The notes beneath the pieces were generated by a model, which saw only the letters and a program-made list of their open reading frames with translations, was not told the origin of the DNA and made no database searches. Positions 13,401 to 23,082 of a stretch of DNA of 64,000 nt are shown here, in pieces. Source of the DNA: Ectocarpus siliculosus (taxonomy: Eukaryota > Sar > Phaeophyceae > Ectocarpales > Ectocarpaceae); assembly GCA_000310025.1 (NCBI GenBank), contig FN649742.1:3278901-3342900 (forward strand). Direction: 5' to 3'. The first letter of the stretch is position 1. The number at the start of each line of letters is the position of its first letter. The position numbers were made by a program, and so were the translations under genes.

Positions 13401-15781
13401 TGCTGGCTGGCCCGCAAGAAGTTCCTCCGGGACAGGAAGGCGGCCGTGTCGGTGCAGGCGTGGGTCAGGGGGGAGCAGGTCCGCGCGACGGTGGGGCGAG
13501 AGATGCAGGAGCTGGTGCGGAAGCGCAAGGAGAAGGAGGCGCAGGAGGCGGAGGCGGCCAGGCTGGTGGCCCAGGAGAAGCAGAAGCACCTCGAGGAGCA
13601 GGCGCTATCCGTCAGGCTCGCGGAGGTGACTTGGGGAGGGTGCCTCGAGTTAATGCTGCTGTCCTTGACCTTGAAAAATCGTTCCGGTCTCTACTCAGTA
13701 GTACTATGCACGTCCGTACTGGTCCAACTGACTCGGGTACCTTCCGTGGTCACAGGTCAACAACCCGAAAAAGGGTGCACCTCTTGTAGAAATCAAGAGG
13801 AAGTAAATGCGGACTCACAAAAATCGGCAAACAAACGCTATGAGTGGGTGTAGTTTTATGGGCGTTTTCCCTTTGTTGAGCACCCGTTTTGCAGGCTTCC
13901 CTTGTTTTTTTTTTGTTCGTTCGACGGAACCATCGTGATGAGACGGAGCCCTCGGGGTCATGTTTGCCCATTAGGATGAGAGTCATTCCTCGACAGCTCC
14001 GGCCATGTTTGGGACGAAAGAATCCCCCGGCCCTCCTTTCAGGAATGTCGGAGAAATGCTCTTTGACATCCGTGGAAGCCTGCTGAGGGTACTGTGGGCC
14101 ATAACACCCCCCAAGTTCTGATCCGCGGTTGCTCCTACACACAAAGTTGGACGTGGACTAGCTTCCGTTCTGGGGCGTGCTTTCTCATATTGTTGTTTGG
14201 ACATAGACCGTGGGGGATGATTCTTCCACGAAGTAAAACATCGTTGGTAATATTAATATAAGTAAATAAATAACATATGGTTGGAGCGACCGCCATAGCG
14301 GAGGCCCAAGTTTTTCCCCGAGCCTTCTGTGCCACCTACGCGATCGTAGCAAGGTGCCGCGCGAGTTCGTACGCTTGTTCGATGCGCTGACCAGGTGGGA
14401 GAAGTTTCGGTGCTATTTGTTCAAGAGCTGCGAAGCTAGACTTGCAAGTGCGCCTGGGTACGGCGTTGTTCCGTTTTTTGGACGAACAAGTTGTCCTCGC
14501 TTGCGGAGTGCTACATGCTTCCGCAGCAGTTGGTGCATGCCTCCTGCGGGTTTCGTTGCAAGCCGCGGTTCGTATGAGAAGCACCAGCGATGACAGTGAT
14601 CTTTACCAGACGGTCTCACAGGCAAACAATAATGGGAAGGGACGGGAAAATACATGCTTAGGTGGGAAAAGTGTTCGATTGCCTGCCTTCAACACCGATG
14701 CCATCGCTGATTCTAACCACCCTCCCCCCATCCGCACCCACGCCCTTGCTTGGTGTTCCTTCACACTCTTCTCTCGGCCATGCCGCGCGTCCAGCTGAGG
14801 GTCCAGATGCAGGACGAGATCGACTCCGTCAAGGCCGAGCTGAAGAAGGCCAAGTCAACCGTCAAGGCCTTGCAGGGGCTGAACGGACGCAAGGTTGCCG
14901 TGACCGGCGCCCTTCGCGGGTGCGGGCCGGCCATCGTGAAGCGCTTGCTCCAGGAGGGCGCGGCCGTCATCGCCGCCGACAGAGGCATGTCCAACGAGCA
15001 GGCAACGGCGGCCGGCCTCCGGCCGGCAGATGACGGGGACGGGGCGAGCGCGGCCGCTACTACCCCCGAGGCTGATGCCCTGGCGGAAGGCCGCCTGGTG
15101 TTCTTCGACATGGGAGGGCCGGGAGACGAGGACGGGGCGTGCCGGCTGTCCTCGCTGTGCGTGGAGTCGTTTGGAGGGATGGACGGTCTCGTGTGCAACA
15201 CGTCGGCGCCGGCGATGCTGGTCGGGGACGAGGCGGGGGGAGCGCTCCCGAACGGCGGAAGCTTCGGCGCCGGCTCCGCCGGCGGCGACGGGATCGTGAA
15301 CCCGCTCGAAGACCTGGAGCCGTCCGACTGGGCCGACGCGTTGACCGGAGCCCTGACAGAACCCATGCTGGCGGTGAAGCACGCGCTGCCGCTGCTGCAG
15401 GCGGCGTGCGCCAAGGGCAAGGTTTCTGCCGGGGGCATCGTTAACGTGGTGTGCACGAGCTTGCCCGCGTCCGGGCCGGGGCTGGCGGCGGTGTCTGGGG
15501 CGGGGGCGATCTCGAACCGCGAGACTCTGACGGCCGCGGCCGGGGGCCTCGCCGGGCTGACGCACGCCCTGGCCTTGAGCTCCGGCCCTCACGTGCGCGT
15601 GAACGCGGTCAGCGTGCCGGAGGGCAGCGGCAGGCCGGCCGCCGGAATGACGGCGACGGCGCGCGGCGGGCGCGTGGGCAAGGACGCGGCGTCGGCCGTG
15701 ACGTTCTTGCTGTCGAACCGCGCCGGCTCGGTGACAGGGCAAAATCTTGTGGTGGATGACGGTGCGGCAAGAAGGAAGTAG
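4461..15781 (+). CDS. Myosin heavy chain with C-terminal SDR-like domain
   Basis: Twelve exons give a continuous 1263-residue frame: 4461-4994, 6678-6890, 7244-7537, 8144-8356, 8906-9080, 9758-9861, 10104-10220, 10475-10741, 11085-11495, 11952-12154, 13352-13625, 14795-15781. All junction phases agree. Seen in order: an SH3-like N-terminus (VKVWAKGGP); P-loop GESGAGKT; switch [13 protein letters not shown]; switch II LLDIFGFEIF across exons 5 and 6; [19 protein letters not shown]; a glycine-rich insert at the loop 2 position; [11 protein letters not shown]; the converter; one good IQ motif ([14 protein letters not shown]) and a weaker second; then a charged coiled coil. The motor hydrolyses ATP on actin and looks complete. 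The last exon continues the coiled coil and then encodes an SDR fold (separate entry). Intron 3 appears to use a GC donor. The class is not assignable by eye. Exon 9's start and the exon 11-12 join are the least certain limits. Confidence 0.88.
7555..7745 (+). repeat. G-run/TACTCAT repeat family, two adjacent copies in myosin intron 3
   Basis: The first copy (about 7555-7680) and the second (about 7678-7745) each open with a G-rich run, then GTACT, a GCATGCC-type block and TTGGACCATTGACCACG. The first copy continues with CGAGAGGACGGAGC and ATGGCCAATCG, as in the copy at 39.6 kb. They lie directly after the unusual donor of exon 3. Confidence 0.75.
8377..8431 (+). repeat. G-run/TACTCAT repeat, truncated copy
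   Basis: A G-run is followed by TACTCATAGCCGTGCATGCC and GTTAGACCATTGACCTC, matching the 5' part of the other copies. It begins about 20 bp after the exon 4 donor of the myosin gene. Confidence 0.75.
8719..8770. repeat. CT-rich microsatellite
   Basis: Tandem CCCT units followed by CCCTCT units lie in myosin intron 4, about 135 bp before the exon 5 acceptor. Confidence 0.85.
11536..11573. repeat. (GGT)n microsatellite
   Basis: About eleven GGT units lie just inside myosin intron 9. Confidence 0.9.
11615..11848. mobile_element. MITE-like element, copy 1 (degenerate left end)
   Basis: The right end (GGGGTGTGTTATCTTACGTTATG...TACGGTA) matches the other copies. The left end keeps GTGACATAATCGCACCCCC but has lost the first bases. 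The internal part has the shared words ATGGTGGCGTTGG and a GTAGTCGAG block. It is inserted in myosin intron 9. Confidence 0.75.
12155..13351 (+). other. Long myosin intron 10, AT-richer than its surroundings
   Basis: This 1.2-kb intron contains no convincing coding sequence. Its composition is noticeably more AT-rich than the flanking exons, which suggests insertion of foreign or decayed transposon sequence, but no terminal repeats or homologous copy were found in the window. Confidence 0.4.
14795..15781 (+). other. Degenerate SDR-like domain encoded by the last myosin exon
   Basis: The exon begins with a heptad-rich stretch ([20 protein letters not shown]) that reads as a continuation of the tail coiled coil. 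It then enters a Rossmann fold: [11 protein letters not shown] fits the TGxxxGxG cofactor motif, followed by AAVIAADRG at the end of the second strand. Further SDR landmarks are [10 protein letters not shown] (usual NNAG), IVNVVCTS (usual catalytic Ser strand), [16 protein letters not shown] (usual YxxxK helix), [11 protein letters not shown] and a terminal [13 protein letters not shown]. The Tyr and Lys of YxxxK are replaced (Leu/Ala by my alignment) and the NNAG motif is lost, so reductase activity is unlikely. A separate gene starting at the ATG near 14780 cannot be excluded, but the phase fits and the coiled coil runs across the junction. Confidence 0.75.
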
Positions 15782-16216
15782 GGAGATTCCAGAGAGGGTT
15801 TTTTCCGTTGTCGTTTTCTTTGTGGCTTGTTTTGTTCTTGGGACTTAAGGGTTGTTGAGTGGCTTCCGGAAAAAATGCAAGGGGCGCGCCGTTTGAGTGG
15901 CTGTAGCCTGGACATTTTGCGGTGCAGCCGTTGTTTTCATTTACTCTCTGGATGGTTACCATAGTTTCGCTTCTGTGTGCACGTGCTTCCTTTTTTTTTG
16001 TCCGTTCTTGGCTTGCCCTCTCTCTCTTTTGCGTGGTAGGTTAAGGAGGGAGCGCGCGCTGGGGGGAGGGGGGGCGGGCGTGCTGCAGGGTGTGTTGTGC
16101 CGTGCCCTAGTTTGTGTCGATCTTCTGTCGTGTGCTCTTCCTCTGCTTACGATCTCATATCTCACTGCTGTTTGTGTTTTTGTTAGATGTGCTTCTTTTT
16201 TGTTTGAATTCCGCGG
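15782..16216 (+). other. Probable myosin 3' UTR and downstream sequence
   Basis: The stretch is T- and GT-rich after the TAG stop, as expected of a 3' UTR. No gene is supported before the sequence gap. Confidence 0.4.
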
Positions 16217-17118
16217 NNNNNNNNNNNNNNNNNNNNNNNNNNNNNNNNNNNNNNNNNNNNNNNNNNNNNNNNNNNNNNNNNNNNNNNNNNNNNNNNNNNN
16301 NNNNNNNNNNNNNNNNNNNNNNNNNNNNNNNNNNNNNNNNNNNNNNNNNNNNNNNNNNNNNNNNNNNNNNNNNNNNNNNNNNNNNNNNNNNNNNNNNNNN
16401 NNNNNNNNNNNNNNNNNNNNNNNNNNNNNNNNNNNNNNNNNNNNNNNNNNNNNNNNNNNNNNNNNNNNNNNNNNNNNNNNNNNNNNNNNNNNNNNNNNNN
16501 NNNNNNNNNNNNNNNNNNNNNNNNNNNNNNNNNNNNNNNNNNNNNNNNNNNNNNNNNNNNNNNNNNNNNNNNNNNNNNNNNNNNNNNNNNNNNNNNNNNN
16601 NNNNNNNNNNNNNNNNNNNNNNNNNNNNNNNNNNNNNNNNNNNNNNNNNNNNNNNNNNNNNNNNNNNNNNNNNNNNNNNNNNNNNNNNNNNNNNNNNNNN
16701 NNNNNNNNNNNNNNNNNNNNNNNNNNNNNNNNNNNNNNNNNNNNNNNNNNNNNNNNNNNNNNNNNNNNNNNNNNNNNNNNNNNNNNNNNNNNNNNNNNNN
16801 NNNNNNNNNNNNNNNNNNNNNNNNNNNNNNNNNNNNNNNNNNNNNNNNNNNNNNNNNNNNNNNNNNNNNNNNNNNNNNNNNNNNNNNNNNNNNNNNNNNN
16901 NNNNNNNNNNNNNNNNNNNNNNNNNNNNNNNNNNNNNNNNNNNNNNNNNNNNNNNNNNNNNNNNNNNNNNNNNNNNNNNNNNNNNNNNNNNNNNNNNNNN
17001 NNNNNNNNNNNNNNNNNNNNNNNNNNNNNNNNNNNNNNNNNNNNNNNNNNNNNNNNNNNNNNNNNNNNNNNNNNNNNNNNNNNNNNNNNNNNNNNNNNNN
17101 NNNNNNNNNNNNNNNNNN
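16217..17118. other. Assembly gap (902 N)
   Basis: The sequence is undetermined. Reading frames that cross it are artefacts. Confidence 1.
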
Positions 17119-19115
17119 TGTCTAGAGTACGTGGGTTGGGTTATGTAATCTGGAAACGAATCGAAGGGCGCTACCCGTTAAGTTGCGGTTTGGGTCTAAC
17201 TTTCGAAAGACTGGCGAACGGGGTGTCGACTGTATCTTGGAGGTCAGTCTTTGAACGGTACACAGATATTTCTTTTCGTTTTTGTTTGTCTCTGGGACCC
17301 TTGGAGTTGGGCGACCCTGACGCGTGTATGACCCTAGCGTGTAGTGTAGGGATTTAAGGGCCGCTCTGATGGATTGCGAGGCCGTTGCAGAATAACCTCC
17401 TCGGGGTGGTGCTGTTCCGCCTGTCCGTTCGATCAAGCGGAGCAGCTTCTTACAACTAAGTTTGCTTTGGGCGCAGCTATCTCCTTGTATTTTCACGGGT
17501 GTGGGGGTGGGAGTGGGGGTGGGGGGAGCAGTCGTTGTGCCTAATCTAACATCTTTCTTTGTCGCTGTTCGCACCATGCAGTTTTATGGTGTTGGCTTGG
17601 GGATTTTTGTAAGCTTCTTTCGAGCTTGAGTGTTGAGCTTGGATTACGCGATGTGAACAAAGGAAGAACGAAACACACAGGAGAGAGCGGGAACGTTCTT
17701 CAAAAACCCGCGTGAGTGTATATTTAGACGCGTTGGTCATGTACACGAGTGCGGCGCGGATAGATATCCGTGAGAACATCTCCATGGTCCGCTGACCCAT
17801 CACGATGCTCCACGCGTTCGTACAACCACGCAGCTCCAACACATCGAGACGTCGCACCTGACGTCAAAAACTGACAAAGATATATATCTCCTTCATCGAT
17901 GCACCGTGCTCGTTGCGTTGACCGTCTTGTCTCTGAACCATGTCAGTCATCCTTCGCCTCCAAAATTTGGGCAGTTGATCAGTCGAGAAAGGCTTGAATT
18001 GAAATATGTGTGTTTGTGTCGAAATCAGTAACGGTTTGGGCATACTTTGGCGGCTAGATCGAGAGAGGCTGGTTTCCAAAGAACGCCATCAGTTTCGATA
18101 ACGGACACAACCCACGATGTGGCCTCGAACTGCAGCAGCAGTTAGTTCCAGACTGTAATAGTTTTCCCCGACGGGGTGTGGTATGTAACGCAATCGATGC
18201 TATGTTCCACACGCAACAACCAAAACCACGGTTCGGAGAGCGGGGCATGACTTGCTCTTTGCTCACATGTTTGTTATACTTCTACCTGCGGTGGTGACGC
18301 ATGATTCTGCGGCGACTGTTGTGTTTTCTGTTTTCCCTCTTCCCAAGCAATGCGTCGCAGGACGCTCCTACATGGACGGCAGTCAATGTAAATCCACTAT
18401 CGCTATCAGGATAAGGACTGGAGGGGGGCTAGGCTCAGTGATCACACGAGAAACAGAAAGTGAGCCCCCTCAACGGGTGATGACCCTCTCTCCACAGAAA
18501 TGTAAAGCCCCTCTTCGGTTAATTGATGAGTTTCTCTTGTACTACTTGGCGATCCGGATGATGAGCACATCTGCTCGCTATTAGTCTACTCTCTCACCCA
18601 CCCGCATTTCTTCATTTATCTTCCGTATCAATCGTACTGATTGGTGGGAGACGACGACCAAACAAAGGAGTGCGCCCCAACACAAACAAGGAACAATTCA
18701 GCATGAAAATATAACGAACAAGTAACGAACAAAGAACGACAGAAATTCACGACCAACTGGGAAACAACTACTACTCACTGTTGCTGTAGAACGAGACAGG
18801 GGCGTGCTCCAGGATACACAAAGAAACCCAGCGCACCTGACAGCACCTCTAGCAAACACACACCGGTGACTCGTACGTACAACACCGCAACGTTTCTCCG
18901 ACACAACGCATAAAAGGCGTGTGTGTGTGAGTGCACCTAAACCAAAACGTCTTTCGTTTCACATGCCAAGCACGAACACCAACTCATTTCCAAGGTTTAC
19001 AACAAGCACGCTCAGCGCACCCGCGAGGATACGAAAGCGAGCCCTTGTAGTTTCGACCCTGCTGCACCAAGCAAGACGCAATACACATACATACATACGA
19101 TAGCCAGCGATACAC
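17119..19115. other. No gene seen
   Basis: Only short frames occur, with no recognisable motif. Upstream exons of the partial gene copy that ends at 19256 would be expected here or in the gap, but I could not find them. Confidence 0.35.
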
Positions 19116-19256
19116 ATAGCCGCCGTCAGAACAGTGACGTCTTCTTTCAAGGGCCTCGAGGAATACGCTCCGGTGACGATGACGGATTCCTTGGGTATCT
19201 ACCGAGGCGTATTGCTCGGCATTCCCCCCTGTAGCAACTGGATAGAGACGGTGTAA
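19116..19256 (+). pseudogene. Terminal-exon fragment, paralogue of the 23-26.6 kb gene
   Basis: The frame ending at the TAA of 19254-19256 reads SFKGLEEYAPV...YRGVLLGIPPCSNWIETV. It aligns with the last exon of the intact gene (SFKDILEHAPV...YRAAMVGVPACDGWVEPV), including the stop position. No matching upstream exons on this strand were found, so it looks like the tail of a lost or displaced copy. Confidence 0.65.
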
Positions 19257-19391
19257 AAAGGCTCGATCGAGAGACGGACACATGAAAATGAGAGGACCAG
19301 GCGGACTACATAAGGACCATGAGAGTTGAGTGCACACTACACGCGTTGCTCGGCACCAGCTCACTGTATGTAGTATGTGTGACGATCCAAT

Positions 19392-19706
19392 ATTTTTCTT
19401 CTGCTGGTGCCAGGCCGCTGTCAACGCTCTGCTCCAGGCTGGGCCTCTCGCGAAGTCTGTCATGCACGCGATCATCGAGGAAACGATGAAGGCTGGCGTG
19501 CACGGACCGGCGGCCACGATTTTTTTTTATGTCTCTGCTATGCTTGGCGGAGAAGCAGAGCGGAGACATCACAACAAAATCGTCACCGCCGGTACGTGCA
19601 CGCCAGCCTTCATCGTCTCCTCCACAATCTCGTCCATGACAGACTTCGCGCGGCCCAACCTGGAGCAGAGCGTTGACAGCAGCCTGGAACCAGCAGCGGA
19701 AGACGA
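19392..19706. repeat. Large near-perfect inverted repeat built from exon 5 copies
   Basis: The two arms are mirror copies about a centre near 19549, and the 41 bp at the centre are themselves palindromic apart from a few mismatches. The left arm carries an exon 5-like sequence on + (from 19414), the right arm the same on - (from 19683). Both are homologous to exon 5 of the intact gene at 25862-26027. Each copy has frameshifts relative to the intact exon, so neither is likely to be translated. A transcript across the region would fold into a hairpin with arms of roughly 150 bp. Confidence 0.8.
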
Positions 19707-19941
19707 AGAGGAAGATAGGACATGTACCAACAAAGGGGTGCACAAGTACGGAGATTCGAGCAATAACGCGAGGCGAGAGACGGAGATAAGTTCAGTTATC
19801 GAATGCATGATGTTTCTTCGACGCTACACTGCAATACGGTGTCGTCGGAAAAAGCAATGACGCACCCGAGCTTAGTAATTGTGTAGTATTTGCGTTCTAA
19901 AGCAAGCAATTATGGCAACCAAACCACAGGCGTAGGCTCAC

Positions 19942-20590
19942 TTCAAGAAGATGTCCTCGAGACCGTTCTTGGTCATTTCGTCGTCCGCGTCGCATCGCAC
20001 AATCGGGTCTCGGGACGGTCAGACACCCGAGCGGCGTACCTCTTGATGACGGACCAGGTGTAGCCCACCTCGTAAACAGTGGGAAGGGGTCGTACGTGTG
20101 CGCTATATGTGGAATGCCGTCATATTCTAAGGCGACTATATACAGGAGGCACGTGAGCCGTTCGTTCACCACAGGTAAACGCTACCTCGCGACACTTTGC
20201 TTACGATACGGTTAACGAATACCCACCGCTGGCGGTACATGCTGTCGTGCGTTTCGTTATTTAAGGAAAGTTGATTTCATCAGTGTCTCAGCACCAGAAT
20301 CAGGGTAGGCTCAGCCTTCGGCCCTCTTTCCTTCAGCTGAAGGAGTCACCACTCAATTATGGGTTGCACACACGTTCCACCCGTAGGCCAGGCCTGGCGT
20401 CTATCATCACATGGTCACACAGCAGAATGTTAATGCTCACCGCGTTGATCGCGTGCTGGCCGCCGTGGTACGCGTTCATCATGAGCCAAGACAACGGGAC
20501 AGCCCACTTCCGAAACACTTGGGCGGCCTCAACAATTATAATGTTTCGGCCTAAACACAGAAAACTGGCATTGCAGGTGGCCTCAAAGTC
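19942..20590 (-). pseudogene. Inverted partial copy (exons 3 and 4) of the secreted-protein gene
   Basis: On the minus strand, 20590-20441 matches exon 3 of the intact gene with an open frame of 50 codons (CCCAG acceptor, GTGAG donor; VFRKWAVPLSWLMMN against VFTKWAVPLAWMMMN). The following intron also matches the parental intron 3 (20345-20170 against 25180-25370). Sequence 20068-19942 matches exon 4 (YTWSVIKRYAARVS against YTWSVLKMHAAPVS) but is frameshifted. With the minus-strand exon 5 copy at 19683-19560, this is a segment of the gene duplicated with its introns and then decayed. Confidence 0.75.
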
Positions 20591-20675
20591 CTGGGGCGCG
20601 GTGGTTTGGCGGGGTGGTGGGTACAGCCAAGGTTGTACTGGCGAATCACTTCCCACTCCAGAATACCGACCCCAG

Positions 20676-20789
20676 GGCTTTGACGCCGCCCGCAAGTCGA
20701 TTTTCCTGTGCGTGGGCCAAAACATTGTTGCGGCCGCCCCAGTGTTTCGGAAGTGGGTTATCCCCTTTAAATGCTGGCTGAACCCGTGA
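20676..20789 (+). pseudogene. Second exon 3 copy, truncated, in opposite orientation
   Basis: After a CCCAG acceptor the frame GFDAARKSIFLCVGQN...VFRKWVIPFKCWLNP ends in TGA at 20787-20789. It matches the first 37 codons of exon 3 of the intact gene (GFDAACKAIFICVGGN). It lies head to head with the minus-strand copy at 20441-20590. Confidence 0.7.
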
Positions 20790-21029
20790 CAGATACAACC
20801 ACACATGAAGGTGTAGACTACCAGTACGTAGTAGGGGGTGAACCGCAACAGAGCATCGATCGGGGAACAAGATCCTATCGCCGCAGACAGCACCGAAAGC
20901 ATCCTTAAGCAACCAACCCCGGAGCGGCCCGGACACCCGTCGCCAAATGTGTGAGGGTAAGAACCCGGGCCAAGACATTCCTACGGCACCCCGCAGCCTC
21001 ACCATGTTTCTTACCTGGTTGTATCTAAC

Positions 21030-23082
21030 CTCGTGGGGGTTGGGATGAGAAGCCTTCGCGTCGAGCTAACGTATCAAATGAGGTCGCGGTTGATCCCTGC
21101 ATCCGGTCGAGCCATGCATGGTTGCGTCGAGTCAGAGACCAAAGCGCTACTGAGTGATCGATGCCTGAGGTGGACGTTAGGCTATGCAAGGTGTGCAGGA
21201 CTTTGCATGCATGGTTCCGTTGCATGAATGCCTGAGATTCTGTGCTCGGTGTACGTTGCACAAACTACGCTGCAGGTGTGGATCGTTTCGTCGCGAAGGG
21301 TAACTAACCCACGTAATCTCGCCGCATGGTGAAAAAGGTGTGTGTGTGTCGTGTGTCGTACCGTCGTGACTCCGTTCTTGGTTCTTGCTTCCTTGCGTAA
21401 CACTACGCATCCGGTTGGTTGTTGGGCGTACGTGGTGATTGGTAGGACTGCTACATCATCGCTCGAGGCGAAGGTGTTTTTGCATGGGTAGCGAGACCTT
21501 CGCGCGAAGCATGCGGTGTGTGCAAGAGTTTGGAGTTTGAGGCGGCGCAATTAAATTGGGTTGGCCCGAACGGTAACAAACGCTGCTGTTGTTCTTCTAT
21601 CCGTCGTGAGAGAGGCACAACGGTATGGAGTATGGAGGCACAACGGTATGGTTCCACGCAAGCACGCTGAATTGAAGCCTTGTAGGCCTGTTGAGATGAT
21701 AGTCTCTGTGCCGTTCTGGACGTGCAGCGCACAGATAGTATCCCCACAACAATTGTTTGAACGATGAAGACGAAACTGCTGTCAAATATTTCCATACATC
21801 GATTACGTACTACAGTATACCGCATGCATAGACTACAGTTGTACATAGGTACAGGTAAACGATCTTTCTCACGCTTTCCGGATTGATTGTTTTTGCATAC
21901 TGTATCTGTATATAGATTTGTCGTCACATTTATATGAGAAAACGCTCGACAACAAAGGGGGTTCGCGCGATATTTCTCCCATTTCACGAGGAGGGGGGGG
22001 GAGGACATCTCACCGCGCCTCACATCACACACTCACACGCTCACACGTGATTTCCCTAGCCTGCAGAAATCATTCCTAGTCATCAACTGCAGCTCTGCCA
22101 CTTCCAACAGGTGAACAGCTAGCGCGTACTACGCGTGACAGTCTAGCGCGTACTACGCGTGACAGTGTGTCGTCGATCTACATAGTTTGTGTGCAGCTAA
22201 GCTCGCCTGCCTTTGAAAGCGAACCTGTTTGGACGATTGGAGTCTCTTGATAATGCAGATCAGTCTGTATCTATACATAGTGTCTAGCTCACCAAGAGCC
22301 AAGAACACATGATTCGTTTTTCAGAAGACGCCTGAATACCTGGCCCGCTGCTTCTCGCTTCAATGAGGCATCTGACAAGTATGTCCCGTCATTCGGTTCA
22401 ACGAGGCATTTGACCGACAACGATATTTTTCTCGGTTCAAGCCCCTGACCACGTATGAAGATCCAACCATGCGCGCCCAGTCCTCTCGTACCCTCTTGCC
22501 CACCTGCTCACAATTTTCACAGCCTTAGTGGACCACATCGTCAATCGGCACTGAAATCGACTTTACTACGGAAAAACAAAACAGGTGAGTGAGGCCGGTG
22601 GTGCAAGAATACGGAATAGAGGAGCACCATAGAGGAAGTGACGGGATCATCCACTACTGTAAACGAGAGGGAACAAGCAATGGTCGATGCCTCCGGACGC
22701 CGTATCGCTGCTGTAGTAGTCTAGATATCAGTGCTCGTACCCACGACTGCACGTAGAAATAGTCTAGTGCGAAAAGACAACGCTCAACGACACTCAGTCA
22801 GGGTGACGAAGACGAAGTTGCACCGAGATTCCCCTCTTGTACGAGTGCCACAGCCACGGGTAATCAATCAATGTGAAATGTCGTGGAGGGTAGGCAACCG
22901 CCGCGTTGTAGGTCGTCGTCTAGGCAGCGCTTGGACCTGTTGTGGCTCACGGCATTGACCTCGCCGAGTCTGCCTTATCCGACTGTGCAAGTAACTACTG
23001 CTGTGCCCGCTTCCTCCGTGCAATTACTGATCCGTTTTCTTTTGCTCTCTACAGACAAGTGTGGCACATTTCGCGAAAAAAT
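21030..23082. other. No gene seen; one short tandem duplication
   Basis: I see no coding exon in this region. A 24-bp unit containing GCGTACTACGCGTGACAG is duplicated at 22119-22166. The 3' part should contain the promoter and 5' UTR of the gene starting at 23083. Confidence 0.4.

Noticed and set aside
14761-15742. Long open frames antisense to the SDR exon
   Set aside because: They are shadows of a GC-rich exon. The sense frame has recognisable SDR motifs and consistent phase, while the antisense frames show only Arg/Pro-rich low complexity.
15897-17357. Frames of 340-490 codons across the gap
   Set aside because: They are open only because the N run contains no stop codons.
22119-22166. 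CRISPR-like direct repeat
   Set aside because: There are only two 24-bp units with no spacers between them. It is a simple tandem duplication in a eukaryotic genome.
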